In this document: positions 37,257 to 45,531 of the stretch, one piece after another
How the letters are laid out: every line of letters begins with the position of its first letter
How positions within the stretch are numbered: position 1 is the stretch's first letter
NCBI RefSeq assembly: GCF_041060425.1
Contig: NZ_JAULBC010000006.1
Location: forward strand, 62,001 to 126,000
Source of the DNA: Danxiaibacter flavus
Lineage (GTDB): Bacteria > Bacteroidota > Bacteroidia > Chitinophagales > Chitinophagaceae
Direction of reading: 5' to 3'
DNA: 64,000 nt
Translations under genes and position numbers: made by a program
Notes under the pieces: generated by a model
Seen by the model: the letters and a program-made list of their open reading frames with translations, nothing else
Told to the model about the DNA's origin: nothing
The model's database searches: none

Positions 37257-38219
37257 ATGAAATTGCCAGACATTTCGCTTGAGCATCTGCAAACAAGACT
37301 TTTCCGCTGGGCTTCAGATCCAGACATTCCCATGAGCTATATTGAGTGGGAGTTAGAAAGATATTTGTCTTGGGTTGCTATTCCTCACGTGACTCTGGAT
37401 AAAATCCCTCTATTAAGGGCGAGGCCAAACGATGGCAAGAAAAAATTCCATTCACTAAATGATCTCTCGTATCCTCCCGATGCCCAAAAAATTAGATTCG
37501 CGAGGGCGAATTACGAACAAGAACAAGTATTCTATGCGGCACTTGTATCCAAACGACATCTTGAAAGCAGGAGGCTTGACTCTGGACAAACAACTGCGGT
37601 AATGGAAGTTGGCGCTGACTTTGCGACAAGAATTCATGAACCTAGTGCATTATTTACGGTCGGTAGTTGGTATCTTTCGCAGCCCGTCAACGCTTATGTC
37701 TTACCCTTTACGTCTTTATCATTTGCAGCATATCATGACTTCAATTGGTTAAATTTGCTGTTCTATAACGAATTGGAAAAAATTTGTAAAGGCAACTACG
37801 AACGATTTGCTTATTCGTTGTCGTTTCTGAATTTTATGAGTGATGTTTTCTGTCAACAGCACGCCAAATATGTTCACTATCGAATTTCAGCGCCTTTTTT
37901 TAAGGCTTTAATGAAGCTCAAACTGCCATTAGCAGCCTCGGGACTTATATATCCTAGTGCGAATACGAATGCCCAAGGAATGAATATTGTTTTGCCAAAG
38001 GAGTTGGTTGACGACGGAACTATTCAAAAGCCTTATTCGGTAATAATGTACATCGCTGAACGTCAAAAAAATAAACAAATGATTGAATTGAGGCCTTATT
38101 CTTTTCAGACTCGTCCAAAGGAAAATGGATATTTTAATTGTAAGGTCAAAGTCAATAAAAAAAACGAAGATGTTCAGTCAAACGTAGCAAAATTTAATCC
38201 CTCCACTTCAATAAAGTAA
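37257..38219 (+). CDS. RES-domain protein, possible NAD+-degrading toxin-like enzyme
   Basis: 320 residues. RES-family pattern: LLRAR (Arg54/Arg56), then SYPPDAQKIRFARANYEQEQ followed by VFYAA (Arg83, Tyr93), TAVMEVG (Glu117), and AASGLIYPSANTNAQGMNIV (Ser234). The conserved Arg, Glu and Ser give the domain its name. Characterised RES proteins (MbcT, ParT, Res) degrade or transfer ADP-ribose from NAD+ and serve as toxins beside an Xre/MbcA-type antitoxin. Here no Xre gene is present; the only partner is the GNAT gene 26 nt upstream. The last 46 nt overlap the end of the convergent integrase gene. Domain call comes from motif reading, not a search; activity is inferred. Confidence 0.65.
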   Translation: MKLPDISLEHLQTRLFRWASDPDIPMSYIEWELERYLSWVAIPHVTLDKIPLLRARPNDGKKKFHSLNDLSYPPDAQKIRFARANYEQEQVFYAALVSKRHLESRRLDSGQTTAVMEVGADFATRIHEPSALFTVGSWYLSQPVNAYVLPFTSLSFAAYHDFNWLNLLFYNELEKICKGNYERFAYSLSFLNFMSDVFCQQHAKYVHYRISAPFFKALMKLKLPLAASGLIYPSANTNAQGMNIVLPKELVDDGTIQKPYSVIMYIAERQKNKQMIELRPYSFQTRPKENGYFNCKVKVNKKNEDVQSNVAKFNPSTSIK

Positions 38220-39346
38220 GCACCAAGCTTCCTATTGTAACGATCCGTCATAGCGCTACTACTATGTCTATTTTGCATTTGTTGCCACTTAAGATCCACA
38301 TTGCCCTTGTTGTTTAAGAGGTAATGAATATTACCACTATGTTTTAATGCATACATGTCTTTCATAATTCCTAAGTCTTCATGAACAAACCAAACCCACC
38401 GCCGATAAGGGAAATTATTGTCAAGCTTTTTGGTTCCTGGCTTGAAATTATCTGTTGTAAACAGATAGTCCTCTGGATTTCGGGTTTCGACTAAATGTTC
38501 CGTCAAAATATTTAGGAGTGGGGGTACGATTTGTATGGTAGCTTTTTTATCGGATTTCGTGCTTTTGGAAGGGAAGTAAATGCATGAATTTTTAAGGTCT
38601 ACGTTAGAAATTTTTAATCTGTTTATTTCAGCCGGTCTGGCCCAGGAGTAATAGATAAAAAGAAGATAGTTTAAAAACGAGTGTTCGCCTAAAATTCTTA
38701 AATGTTCCGCAATTTTGTTTAGTTCTTCCGGTGTCAGCGGTTCATAAAGTTCTTTCTTGTTTAGATTTCTCGCCTTGTCTTTATTTGTTACTCTCGCTAT
38801 TGAACTAAATGGATTCGAAGATGCCCATTTTTTTGCGATCATTAATTTCCAAAAATTACAGAGGTACGATAAAGAAGCATTTGTTGTTTTTGGCGATAGA
38901 TCTTTGTGCTTAAATACATACTCTTTAAACTCCTCCGCCTTTTCTACATCAAACTCGTAGGCAGACATCGTATGGTAACTCTTGTCTTCCAGAAAATCCG
39001 TAAAACGCTTCGCATAACTTTTGTAAGAAGCTTGCGCATCTTTACTTGCTCCAACAGATTTAATCGATACAATTGCTTCAATTTGAGTAGGCAAAGTTTT
39101 GCCTGCAGTCTTGTACTCTTTCGATTTTACTGCAGTAAAAGGGTTAAATCCACTCTTGAGCTTTTCATTTACAAAATTTTCTAACTGTAAGGCATGTTTC
39201 ATACGGGCAGACCTGATTTTAATTTGATTAATATCAAAGTATTCTCTGAAACGTTTGTATTTATTTGAAGATCCTGGTATTAGAAAGTAAAATTTTATAT
39301 ACCACCGGTTGGATTTTGATACTACAAGTTTGGCTTGTTTGTACAT
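38174..39346 (-). CDS. Tyrosine recombinase / phage-type integrase
   Basis: 390 residues: N-terminal arm-binding region (~1-90), SAM-like core-binding domain (~95-190) and catalytic domain (~200-380). Catalytic positions seen: Arg237 in SWARPAEI, His336 in LKHSGN, His361 in NRHSSS and nucleophile Tyr370 in TDRYNRK. The second Arg of the classic HxxR box is replaced (HSGN), which is common in Bacteroidota integrases. The gene starts 133 nt from the 3' end of tRNA-Met and points away from it, the usual position of an integrase in a tRNA-targeted element. It is notably AT-rich. Probably functional: no frame lesion seen. Confidence 0.93.
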   Translation of the reverse strand: MYKQAKLVVSKSNRWYIKFYFLIPGSSNKYKRFREYFDINQIKIRSARMKHALQLENFVNEKLKSGFNPFTAVKSKEYKTAGKTLPTQIEAIVSIKSVGASKDAQASYKSYAKRFTDFLEDKSYHTMSAYEFDVEKAEEFKEYVFKHKDLSPKTTNASLSYLCNFWKLMIAKKWASSNPFSSIARVTNKDKARNLNKKELYEPLTPEELNKIAEHLRILGEHSFLNYLLFIYYSWARPAEINRLKISNVDLKNSCIYFPSKSTKSDKKATIQIVPPLLNILTEHLVETRNPEDYLFTTDNFKPGTKKLDNNFPYRRWVWFVHEDLGIMKDMYALKHSGNIHYLLNNKGNVDLKWQQMQNRHSSSAMTDRYNRKLGAYFIEVEGLNFATFD

Positions 39347-39450
39347 GGGCTTAGGTGTTAGGGTTCTTTCTTTAAATTCTCTTAATAGGATGTTTCCTAT
39401 TGTATCTTGAAGTGACGCAGAAATTGACGCAGATTCCTGTGTAATAGAAA

Positions 39451-39475
39451 GAACCCCTTGATTATCAAGGGGCTC
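39451..39475 (-). terminator. Terminator hairpin of tRNA-Met
   Basis: Minus strand: CCCCTTG, a 5-nt loop, CAAGGGG, then TTCTTTC. It starts 5 nt after the tRNA 3' end. A degenerate copy of hairpin plus tRNA end is at 23947-23989. Confidence 0.75.
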
Positions 39476-39479
39476 TTTG

Positions 39480-39553
39480 TAGCGAAGACGGGAGTTGAAC
39501 CCGTGACCTCAGGGTTATGAATCCTGCGCTCTAACCATCTGAGCTACCTCGCC
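39480..39553 (-). tRNA. tRNA-Met (anticodon CAT)
   Basis: The minus strand folds as a cloverleaf: acceptor GGCGAGG/CTTCGCT (two G-U pairs), D stem GCTC/GAGC, anticodon stem CAGGA/CCCTG with loop TTCATAA, T stem ACGGG/CCCGT with loop TTCAACT, discriminator A. CCA is not encoded. The anticodon ATG complement is at 39517-39519. It resembles elongator tRNA-Met; a C34-modified tRNA-Ile cannot be excluded from the anticodon alone. The integrase next to the 3' end marks it as an insertion target. Confidence 0.93.
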
Positions 39554-39613
39554 AAATGGGCGGCAAAAATAATAGTGGCAAACCATTCTGCCAAATAAAA
39601 ACACAAAAAATAT

Positions 39614-39642
39614 AAAAAAAGCCCGTTGTAAAAACAACAGGC
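39614..39642 (-). terminator. Rho-independent terminator downstream of the aminotransferase
   Basis: Minus strand: GCCTGTTGT, TTTT loop, ACAACGGGC (9-bp stem, one G-U), then TTTTTTT. It lies 138 nt past the aminotransferase stop and before the tRNA. Confidence 0.8.
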
Positions 39643-39779
39643 CATCTTCGATTGCTTGCCATATGAAAACTCTTGATATAACTTATATTAGTTTTATATT
39701 TATGTATGTGTTATTCTGTATCGATGACACAAAGTAAAGGGATTAATCTTGAAAAACAATACATTAATGAAAAAAATAT

Positions 39780-40979
39780 TTAAACTTTTCCGGGATAATT
39801 CTGCAAAGCTTGAGCCAAACAGTCCATAGAACTATTTATGTCATTTAAATTTAATACGTAGGCGAGTCTTACTTCTTGTCTGCCCAGTTGCGGATCACCG
39901 TAAAAGCCTGTTGCAGGGGCCAGCATTACCGTCTGATTGTTGTATTGAAATTCTTCCAGTAACCATTGGCAGAACTTGTCGGAATCATCAATGGGCAATT
40001 TGGCTATCGCATAGAAGGCTCCGCCGGGGTTGGGGCAATGCACTCCCGGCATTTCATTTAAGCGTCTTACCAGTAGATCCCTTCTTTTTTTATATTCCGC
40101 TTTGGTTTCGTCAAAGTAATTGTCGGGCAAGTCAATGGCTGCTTCGCCTGCTATTTGTGCGAATGATGGCGGGCTTAACCTGGCTTGTCCAAATTTGAGG
40201 ACTGTACTATATAAGGCCTTGTTTTTGGTCACCAATGCACCTATTCTTCCACCGCAGGCGCTGTATCGCTTACTGATGGTGTCCATTAATACGACGTTTT
40301 CTTCTACTCCCTGAAGGCTCATTGCACTGAAATGTTCTCCTTCATAACAAAACTCCCTGTATGCTTCATCTGAAAACAGGAAGAGATTGTGTTTAGATAC
40401 AATTTCTTTTAGTGTTTCCAGTTCTTGTTTGCTATATAAATAACCGGTGGGGTTGTTGGGGTTGCAAATAATGATTGCCCTGGTTCTTGGGGTGATTGCT
40501 TTTTCAAACTCTTCAATTGGGGGAAGCGCAAATCCGTTTTCTATATATGAAGTGATCGGAACAACTTTTACGCCAGCTTCAACTGCAAATCCATTGTAGT
40601 TGGCATAAAATGGTTCTGGAATAATAATTTCATCACCTTCATCGCAACAGGCCATCATGCCAAAAAGGATGGCTTCAGAGCCGCCTGTAGTGATAAGAAT
40701 GTCTTCATAACTTACATCAACACCCACTTTCTTGTAGTAGGAAACAAGCTTTTTCCGATAGCTCTCATTGCCGGCACTGTGGCTATATTCAAGTATCTTA
40801 AAGTCGGAATGCCTGACGGCATCCAATACCATCTTCGGGGTTTCAATATCAGGTTGACCGATATTTAAATGGTATACTTTTACGCCCTTTTTCTTAGCAG
40901 CTTCTGCAAAAGGCACCAGTTTCCTGATGGGAGAAGCTGGCATTTCTTCACCTCTTCGGCTTATGGTTAAATGTGTCAT
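39780..40979 (-). CDS. Class I/II pyridoxal-phosphate aminotransferase
   Basis: 399 residues, standard fold-type I length, cytoplasmic. Visible motifs: NIGQPDIETP (39-48), TTGGSEAI (98-104), NPNNPTG (173-179, substrate carboxylate region), SDEAYREF with Asp204 and Tyr207 for PLP, and DTISKRYSACGGRIG with the Schiff-base Lys237. Closest to AspC-type aspartate/aromatic or glutamate-dependent aminotransferases; exact substrate uncertain. Single gene with terminator and a good Bacteroidota promoter overlapping the upstream phrase repeat; the -7 element lies 4 nt from the ATG, implying a very short or absent leader. Confidence 0.93.
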   Translation of the reverse strand: MTHLTISRRGEEMPASPIRKLVPFAEAAKKKGVKVYHLNIGQPDIETPKMVLDAVRHSDFKILEYSHSAGNESYRKKLVSYYKKVGVDVSYEDILITTGGSEAILFGMMACCDEGDEIIIPEPFYANYNGFAVEAGVKVVPITSYIENGFALPPIEEFEKAITPRTRAIIICNPNNPTGYLYSKQELETLKEIVSKHNLFLFSDEAYREFCYEGEHFSAMSLQGVEENVVLMDTISKRYSACGGRIGALVTKNKALYSTVLKFGQARLSPPSFAQIAGEAAIDLPDNYFDETKAEYKKRRDLLVRRLNEMPGVHCPNPGGAFYAIAKLPIDDSDKFCQWLLEEFQYNNQTVMLAPATGFYGDPQLGRQEVRLAYVLNLNDINSSMDCLAQALQNYPGKV

Positions 40980-40983
40980 GGGG

Positions 40984-41014
40984 CAAACCTACAAGATTCG
41001 TTGTCAATTGACAA
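40984..41014 (-). promoter_or_regulatory. Bacteroidota promoter (TTG-N20-TAGGTTTG) of the aminotransferase
   Basis: Minus strand TTG (41012-41014), 20 nt, TAGGTTTG (40984-40991). This matches the -33/-7 consensus with ideal spacing. The -33 TTG belongs to the adjacent AATTGACAATTG repeat. Confidence 0.6.
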
Positions 41015-41073
41015 TTGAAATTCTGATAATTGACAATTGAAAATTGAAAATTGAAAATTGAAAATTGAAAATG
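41001..41073. repeat. AATTGA(C/A)AATTGAAA phrase repeat
   Basis: Degenerate 7-10-nt units: CAATTGACAATTGAAATTC, then ATTGACAATTG and five AAAATTG units. Related tracts at ~45367-45400, ~53170-53202, 55545-55574 (opposite strand), 62972-63003 and 63309-63336 (opposite strand). Confidence 0.8.
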
Positions 41074-41224
41074 GGGGAAGGTTGACGGGTGCGGGCCTGA
41101 CAACAATTGAAGGGGGAGGTGGTCATGTAAGTTATGACCGTTATCGATTCTTAATAAGAGGAAAAAGAAGTGGTGTAGGGCCACCCTTCAGCAATTTTAA
41201 GACTTACAGGAATATACAGCTTTC

Positions 41225-41850
41225 GCATCTAACATACTTCGTACTTCATATCGAATTTAAAACGGACAAAAGAATCGTTTGCTTCTCTCACATAAAGTAT
41301 TTCGTACTTTATCCTGGATTTATAAAAACTAAAGAGAAAGGTCAGATTTCGCACCAAACGTACTTCGTACTTCGTATTTCGTACTTCATCCGGAACTTAT
41401 AAGGAATAAAAGAACCATTTGTCTCTCGCGCCAAACGTACTTCGTACTTCATATTTTGTACTTCATCCGGAACTTATAAAGAATAAAAGAAACGTTCGCT
41501 TGTCGCACCTAACGTACTTCGTACTTCGTATTTCATCCGGAACTTATAAAGATAAAAGAAACGTTCGCTTGTCGCACCTAACGTACTTCGTACTTCATAT
41601 TTTGTACTTCATCCGGAACTTATAAAGAATAAAAGAAACGTTCGCTTGTCGCACCTAACGTACTTCGTACTTCGTATTNNNNNNNNNNNNNNNNNNNNNN
41701 NNNNNNNNNNNNNNNNNNNNNNNNNNNNNNNNNNNNNNNNNNNNNNNNNNNNNNNNNNNNNNNNNNNNNNNNNNNNNNTCGTACTTCATCCGGAACTTAT
41801 AAAGATAAAAGAAACGTTCGCTTGTCGCACCTACCGTACTTCGTACTTAA
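41225..41850. repeat. Tandem repeat array, ~70-77 bp unit, containing CGTACTTCGTACTTCGTA
   Basis: Each unit has CATCCGGAACTTATAAAG, AATAAAAGAAACGTTCGC, TTGTCGCACCTAACGTACTT and CGTACTTCGTATTT in order. CATCCGG starts at 41387, 41464, 41534, 41610 and 41787; spacing is 77, 70, 76 and then 177 across the gap. Older diverged units extend left to ~41225. Frames opening through it only translate the repeat. The array fills most of the 939-bp gap, which has no gene. Confidence 0.88.
41679..41778. other. Assembly gap (100 N)
   Basis: Exactly 100 N inside the tandem array, the conventional length for an unsized scaffold gap. The true copy number of the repeat is therefore unknown. Confidence 0.99.
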
Positions 41851-41918
41851 GGGTGTTGCACAAAAAAGCCACAACGCACCCGGCGTCATGGCTATAAAAA
41901 TTTAAGATATAAACTCAA

Positions 41919-42299
41919 CTACTTTCCTCCGCCTTCTACAACTTCTCCGTCAATTTCAAGAATTACCGGTTCTGCTATTTTAGCGAATTTTACTGTAACC
42001 TTTTTTGTGAAAGGTCCGCCTGCTGCGGCATTGTAAGTTACCTTAATAGTAGATGTCTTGCCTTTTAACACGGCTGCTTTGGAGTATTCAGGTGAAGTAC
42101 ATCCGCATTCCGCTGTGGCTGTTTCAATCATTAAAGGTTTACTACCGTTGTTGGTAAATGTGAAATTGGTTGTAACCGGCTTTCCCTGGGTAATTTTTCC
42201 AAAGGAATGCTTGGTTTCAGAAAATTTAACGTCAGATGCCTGCTGAGAAAAGGCATAAGTGCCAATCAATAAGGCAAATAATACCAATAATTTTTTCAT
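41919..42299 (-). CDS. Secreted DUF1573 protein
   Basis: 126 residues. The signal peptide MKKLLVLFALLIGTYAFSQQ precedes a single DUF1573 domain: HSFGKITQGKPVTTNFTFTN, GSKPLMIETATAECGCTSPE, KAAVLKGKTSTIKVTYNAAA. This Ig-like (ASH-type) domain with a CGCT motif is very common in Bacteroidota; its role is not established. A paralogue of the same architecture lies 20 nt upstream, so the two form an operon. Confidence 0.9.
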   Translation of the reverse strand: MKKLLVLFALLIGTYAFSQQASDVKFSETKHSFGKITQGKPVTTNFTFTNNGSKPLMIETATAECGCTSPEYSKAAVLKGKTSTIKVTYNAAAGGPFTKKVTVKFAKIAEPVILEIDGEVVEGGGK

Positions 42300-42319
42300 A
42301 TTACGAATGTTTTACCGAA

Positions 42320-42754
42320 TTAGTTTTTTGTTGCCGGTGTGCTTTCGGCAAATGTTTCTCCGTGGAATTTGACTACTTTGCTCAGGCCGTTATTAAAGAA
42401 GATAGTGGCTGTTTTAGTGAAAGCTCCTGAAGCTGCTGCATTGAATCCAAGTGTAACCTTAAATGATTCTCCCGGCGCGTAAGGTCCAGCTTTCCATTTA
42501 GGAGTGGTGCAACCGCAACCTACCTGCACGTTTTCAATCTTTACGGGGCTGTTGCTTATGTTTTTAAGAGAGATATCGTATTCAACTGGTTTGCCCTGGG
42601 GAATTTTGCCAAAATCGTGGTCAAGCTCGCTAAACTCTACAACTTTTGTAGCATCAGCGCTTTGGGTTGTTGCAGATCCCTGGCCTGTTGGTGTTTGCGC
42701 GTTAACGAGGCCGGCAACAAGTAATGCACCTAATAAAAAGGTTATCTTTTTCAT
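42320..42754 (-). CDS. Secreted DUF1573 protein
   Basis: 144 residues from ATG 42754; the seven extra in-frame codons upstream overlap the promoter. Signal peptide MKKITFLLGALLVAGLVNAQ, a short Thr/Gln-rich stretch, then a DUF1573 domain (HDFGKIPQGKPVEYDISLKN, VGCGCTTPKWKAGPYAPGES, FNAAASGAFTKTATIFF). It is the first gene of the two-gene DUF1573 operon. Function unknown; probable periplasmic or surface protein. Confidence 0.9.
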   Translation of the reverse strand: MKKITFLLGALLVAGLVNAQTPTGQGSATTQSADATKVVEFSELDHDFGKIPQGKPVEYDISLKNISNSPVKIENVQVGCGCTTPKWKAGPYAPGESFKVTLGFNAAASGAFTKTATIFFNNGLSKVVKFHGETFAESTPATKN

Positions 42755-42772
42755 TCCGTGTTTTTTATTGTA

Positions 42773-42780
42773 CAAAAGTA
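42773..42780 (-). promoter_or_regulatory. Putative -7 element (TACTTTTG) of the DUF1573 operon
   Basis: Minus strand TACTTTTG, 18 nt before ATG 42754. No convincing -33 TTG at the expected distance. Confidence 0.4.
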
Positions 42781-42934
42781 ATGAACTAACAGACTATAAA
42801 TTGCCGCTAGGACTTTAAAAGTCTGCATGGGTTTAAATTTAGAATAATATTAATGAATTTTGTGCTCATAATAAAAGAAAATAGGCCTGCCGGGAAGCAT
42901 TTTAGATTATGCAAATAATCAATACATTTGGCGC

Positions 42935-45328
42935 ATGGAAAATCTTGCTGTTCATACAGATGCAAACAATGATATGCTTTCTTATGAAGATTTCCGTACG
43001 GAAGTACTGAATGATTATAAGCGGGCCATTGAAAGTCGTGAAGTGAGTCTTTTGGGGAGAAGGGAAGTGCTTACCGGGAAAGCCAAGTTTGGAATTTTTG
43101 GCGATGGTAAAGAAGTGGCGCAGGTGGCGATGGCCAAGTTTTTTAAACCGGGAGATTTCAGGTCGGGGTACTACCGCGATCAGACTTTTGCATTTGCATC
43201 CGGGCTCGCCCAGGTGCAGGATTTCTTTGCACAATTATATTCTGACCCGAACATCGAAAACGAACCGCTGAGTGCAGGCAGGCAAATGACGGGACATTTT
43301 GTGACCCGCAATGTGGATGAACAGGGCAATTTTGTTGACATAGGCCATCAGAAGAATACAGCTTCGGATATGGCGCCGACTGCGGCCCAAATGCCTCGCT
43401 CTGTCGGGCTGGCTTTTGCATCCAAGCTGTTCAGAAACTCAGCCGTTTTAAAGCCTTTTACACAATTTTCCACTAACGGCAATGAAGTTTGTTTTTGCAC
43501 TATCGGTGATGCTTCAACAAGTGAGGGACATTTTTGGGAAACAATAAATGCAGCAGGCGTACTGCAGGTTCCGCTTGCAATATTTGTTTGGGATGATGGT
43601 TATGGTATTTCCGTTCCCAAGCAATTACAAACTACCAAAGGATCCATTTCTGCTGCTTTGCAGGGTTTTCAAAAGAAGCCCGATACAAACGGAATCGATA
43701 TATATAAGGTGAAGGGATGGGATTATGCCGGCATGTGTGAAGTGTTTGAACAGGCTATTCAAAAAATACGGGATACACATATTCCGGCGATATTTCATGT
43801 TGATGAGTTGACACAGCCGCAAGGGCATTCCACTTCAGGAAGTCATGAAAGATACAAATCTCCCGAGCGTCTTGAATGGGAGAGGGAATGGGATTGTATC
43901 AGGAAAATGCGTGAATGGATCGTTGATAATGAGATTGCGGTTAATTCAGAGCTCATTGAAATTGAAGCTAACGCGAAAAAATATGTGCGCGAATGCAGAA
44001 ATACCGCATGGAGCAACTATATAACGCCTTTAAAGGAAATGGCAGCCAATGCTATTTCCCTTATCAAAAGCACTCCGGTAAACGATGTTGAATCGCACAA
44101 TGATCTGCAGAAAATTGCGCACGAATTAGCGGGAAATAAAGAGCCGTTCAGAAGGGATATTTTACGCGCATTATCACTTGCCATTTCTACGGTAAGGCAC
44201 AGTTCTGCTGCGCAGGAGCTGATTGACCACAAAGCATCATTGCTGGAAGAAAATGCACGTCTGTATAATACCTACTTGTATGATGATGGTCCGAAAAGTG
44301 CCTTGCGTGTGCCTGAAGTGAAAGCTGCATTCGGATCAGATGCTCCCTTTATAAACGGTTATGAAGTGCTCAACCGTTATTTTGATCAGTTGTTTAAGGC
44401 CAACCCGCTCGTAGTTGCTTTCGGTGAAGATGTAGGAACAATTGGTGATGTGAACCAGGGATTTGCAGGCTTGCAGCAAAAACATGGTGATAACAGGATC
44501 TTCGATACAGGTATACGTGAACTTACCATAATGGGGCAGGGGATAGGGCTTGCATTACGCGGCCTTAGGCCAATTGCTGAGATTCAGTATATGGATTATA
44601 TGGTGTATGGCCTGCAACCACTGACGGATGATGTGGCTTCACTTCATTTCAGAACAGTAGGTCAGCAGAGCTGTCCGCTGATCGTACGTACGCGTGGCCA
44701 CAGGCTGGAAGGGATCTGGCATAGTGGATCTCCAATGGGGATGTTGATCAACTCGCTCAGGGGAATGCATGTATGTGTGCCTCGCAGCATGGTTCAGGCT
44801 GCAGGAATGTACAACACATTATTGCAAAGTAACGATCCGGCGCTGGTGATTGAATGTTTGAATGGTTACCGCCTGAAAGAAAAGCTTCCACAAAACCTTG
44901 TTGAGTTTACTGTTCCGCTTGGCATACCGGAAGTCTTAAAAGAAGGTGATGATATCACAATTGTTTCTTACGGATCAGTTTTACGCATTATACAGGACGC
45001 TGCCGAAAGGTTAGAAAAACAGGGAATTAACTGCGAAATTATAGACGTACAGACGTTGCTGCCATTCGATATTCATCATTCCATCCTGGAATCTTTGAAG
45101 AAAACCAACAGGATTGTTTTTGTTGATGAAGATGTTCCTGGCGGTGCCGCTGCTTACATGTTCAATAAAGTAATGGAAGAACAGAAAGGCTATAAATGGC
45201 TGGATGTTGCTCCGCGCACGATAACCGCAAAAGCACACAGACCATCTTATGGCAGTGACGGAGACTACTTCAGCAAACCCAATGCTGAAGAGATATTTGA
45301 TGTGATTATGGATATGATGAAGGAGTAG
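42935..45328 (+). CDS. 2-oxoacid dehydrogenase E1 component, alpha-beta fusion
   Basis: 797 residues. The N-terminal half is E1-alpha: YYRDQTFAFASGL, the thiamine-pyrophosphate segment starting GDASTSEGHFWETINAAGVL (residue 191 on) to DDGYGISVP. A helical linker (~340-460) follows. The C-terminal half is E1-beta: VVAFGEDVGTIGDVNQGFAG (Glu498 region), DTGIRELTIMGQGIGLALRG, and EDVPGGAAAYM. It decarboxylates a branched-chain 2-oxoacid or pyruvate and passes the acyl group to E2 lipoyl; which substrate is unsettled. Usually the subunits are separate genes; the fusion is frequent in Bacteroidota. No E2 or E3 gene is nearby. TACATTTG at 42923-42930 is a possible -7 element only 4 nt from the ATG. 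Confidence 0.9.
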   Translation: MENLAVHTDANNDMLSYEDFRTEVLNDYKRAIESREVSLLGRREVLTGKAKFGIFGDGKEVAQVAMAKFFKPGDFRSGYYRDQTFAFASGLAQVQDFFAQLYSDPNIENEPLSAGRQMTGHFVTRNVDEQGNFVDIGHQKNTASDMAPTAAQMPRSVGLAFASKLFRNSAVLKPFTQFSTNGNEVCFCTIGDASTSEGHFWETINAAGVLQVPLAIFVWDDGYGISVPKQLQTTKGSISAALQGFQKKPDTNGIDIYKVKGWDYAGMCEVFEQAIQKIRDTHIPAIFHVDELTQPQGHSTSGSHERYKSPERLEWEREWDCIRKMREWIVDNEIAVNSELIEIEANAKKYVRECRNTAWSNYITPLKEMAANAISLIKSTPVNDVESHNDLQKIAHELAGNKEPFRRDILRALSLAISTVRHSSAAQELIDHKASLLEENARLYNTYLYDDGPKSALRVPEVKAAFGSDAPFINGYEVLNRYFDQLFKANPLVVAFGEDVGTIGDVNQGFAGLQQKHGDNRIFDTGIRELTIMGQGIGLALRGLRPIAEIQYMDYMVYGLQPLTDDVASLHFRTVGQQSCPLIVRTRGHRLEGIWHSGSPMGMLINSLRGMHVCVPRSMVQAAGMYNTLLQSNDPALVIECLNGYRLKEKLPQNLVEFTVPLGIPEVLKEGDDITIVSYGSVLRIIQDAAERLEKQGINCEIIDVQTLLPFDIHHSILESLKKTNRIVFVDEDVPGGAAAYMFNKVMEEQKGYKWLDVAPRTITAKAHRPSYGSDGDYFSKPNAEEIFDVIMDMMKE

Positions 45329-45359
45329 TTGTGTCGCGTGGAGATGTAACTTGTTAGAA

Positions 45360-45530
45360 GGTTTTTTAATGGACAATTGATAATTGAAAATTGAAAATGA
45401 GGGTTGGTCTGAAAGGTGAAGCTTGCAAATCGTCAATTAGCAGGCTTTACTTCAAATGCCTCAAGCCTCACACCTTACACCTCAAGCCTCATACCTTACA
45501 CCTGAAACCTGACACCTCAAATTCACAAAC
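45360..45530. repeat. Phrase repeats before the VOC gene
   Basis: An AATTGATAATTGAAAATTGA tract at ~45372, then from ~45465 to 45523 alternating CTCAAGCCTCACACCTTACA-type units of 7-10 nt (CCTCAAGCCTCATACC, TTACACCTGAAACCTGACAC). No gene; a longer VOC frame reaches back into this but only reads repeats. Confidence 0.75.
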
Positions 45531-45531
45531 C

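Noticed and set aside
41225..41850. Possible CRISPR array
   Set aside because: Units are contiguous and alike along their whole length with no distinct spacers, and there are no cas genes.
41058..41897. Three plus-strand frames of 68-114 codons reading LTYFVLRIS-type repeats
   Set aside because: They translate the 70-77-bp DNA tandem array; the frame changes between units and no start or domain is credible.
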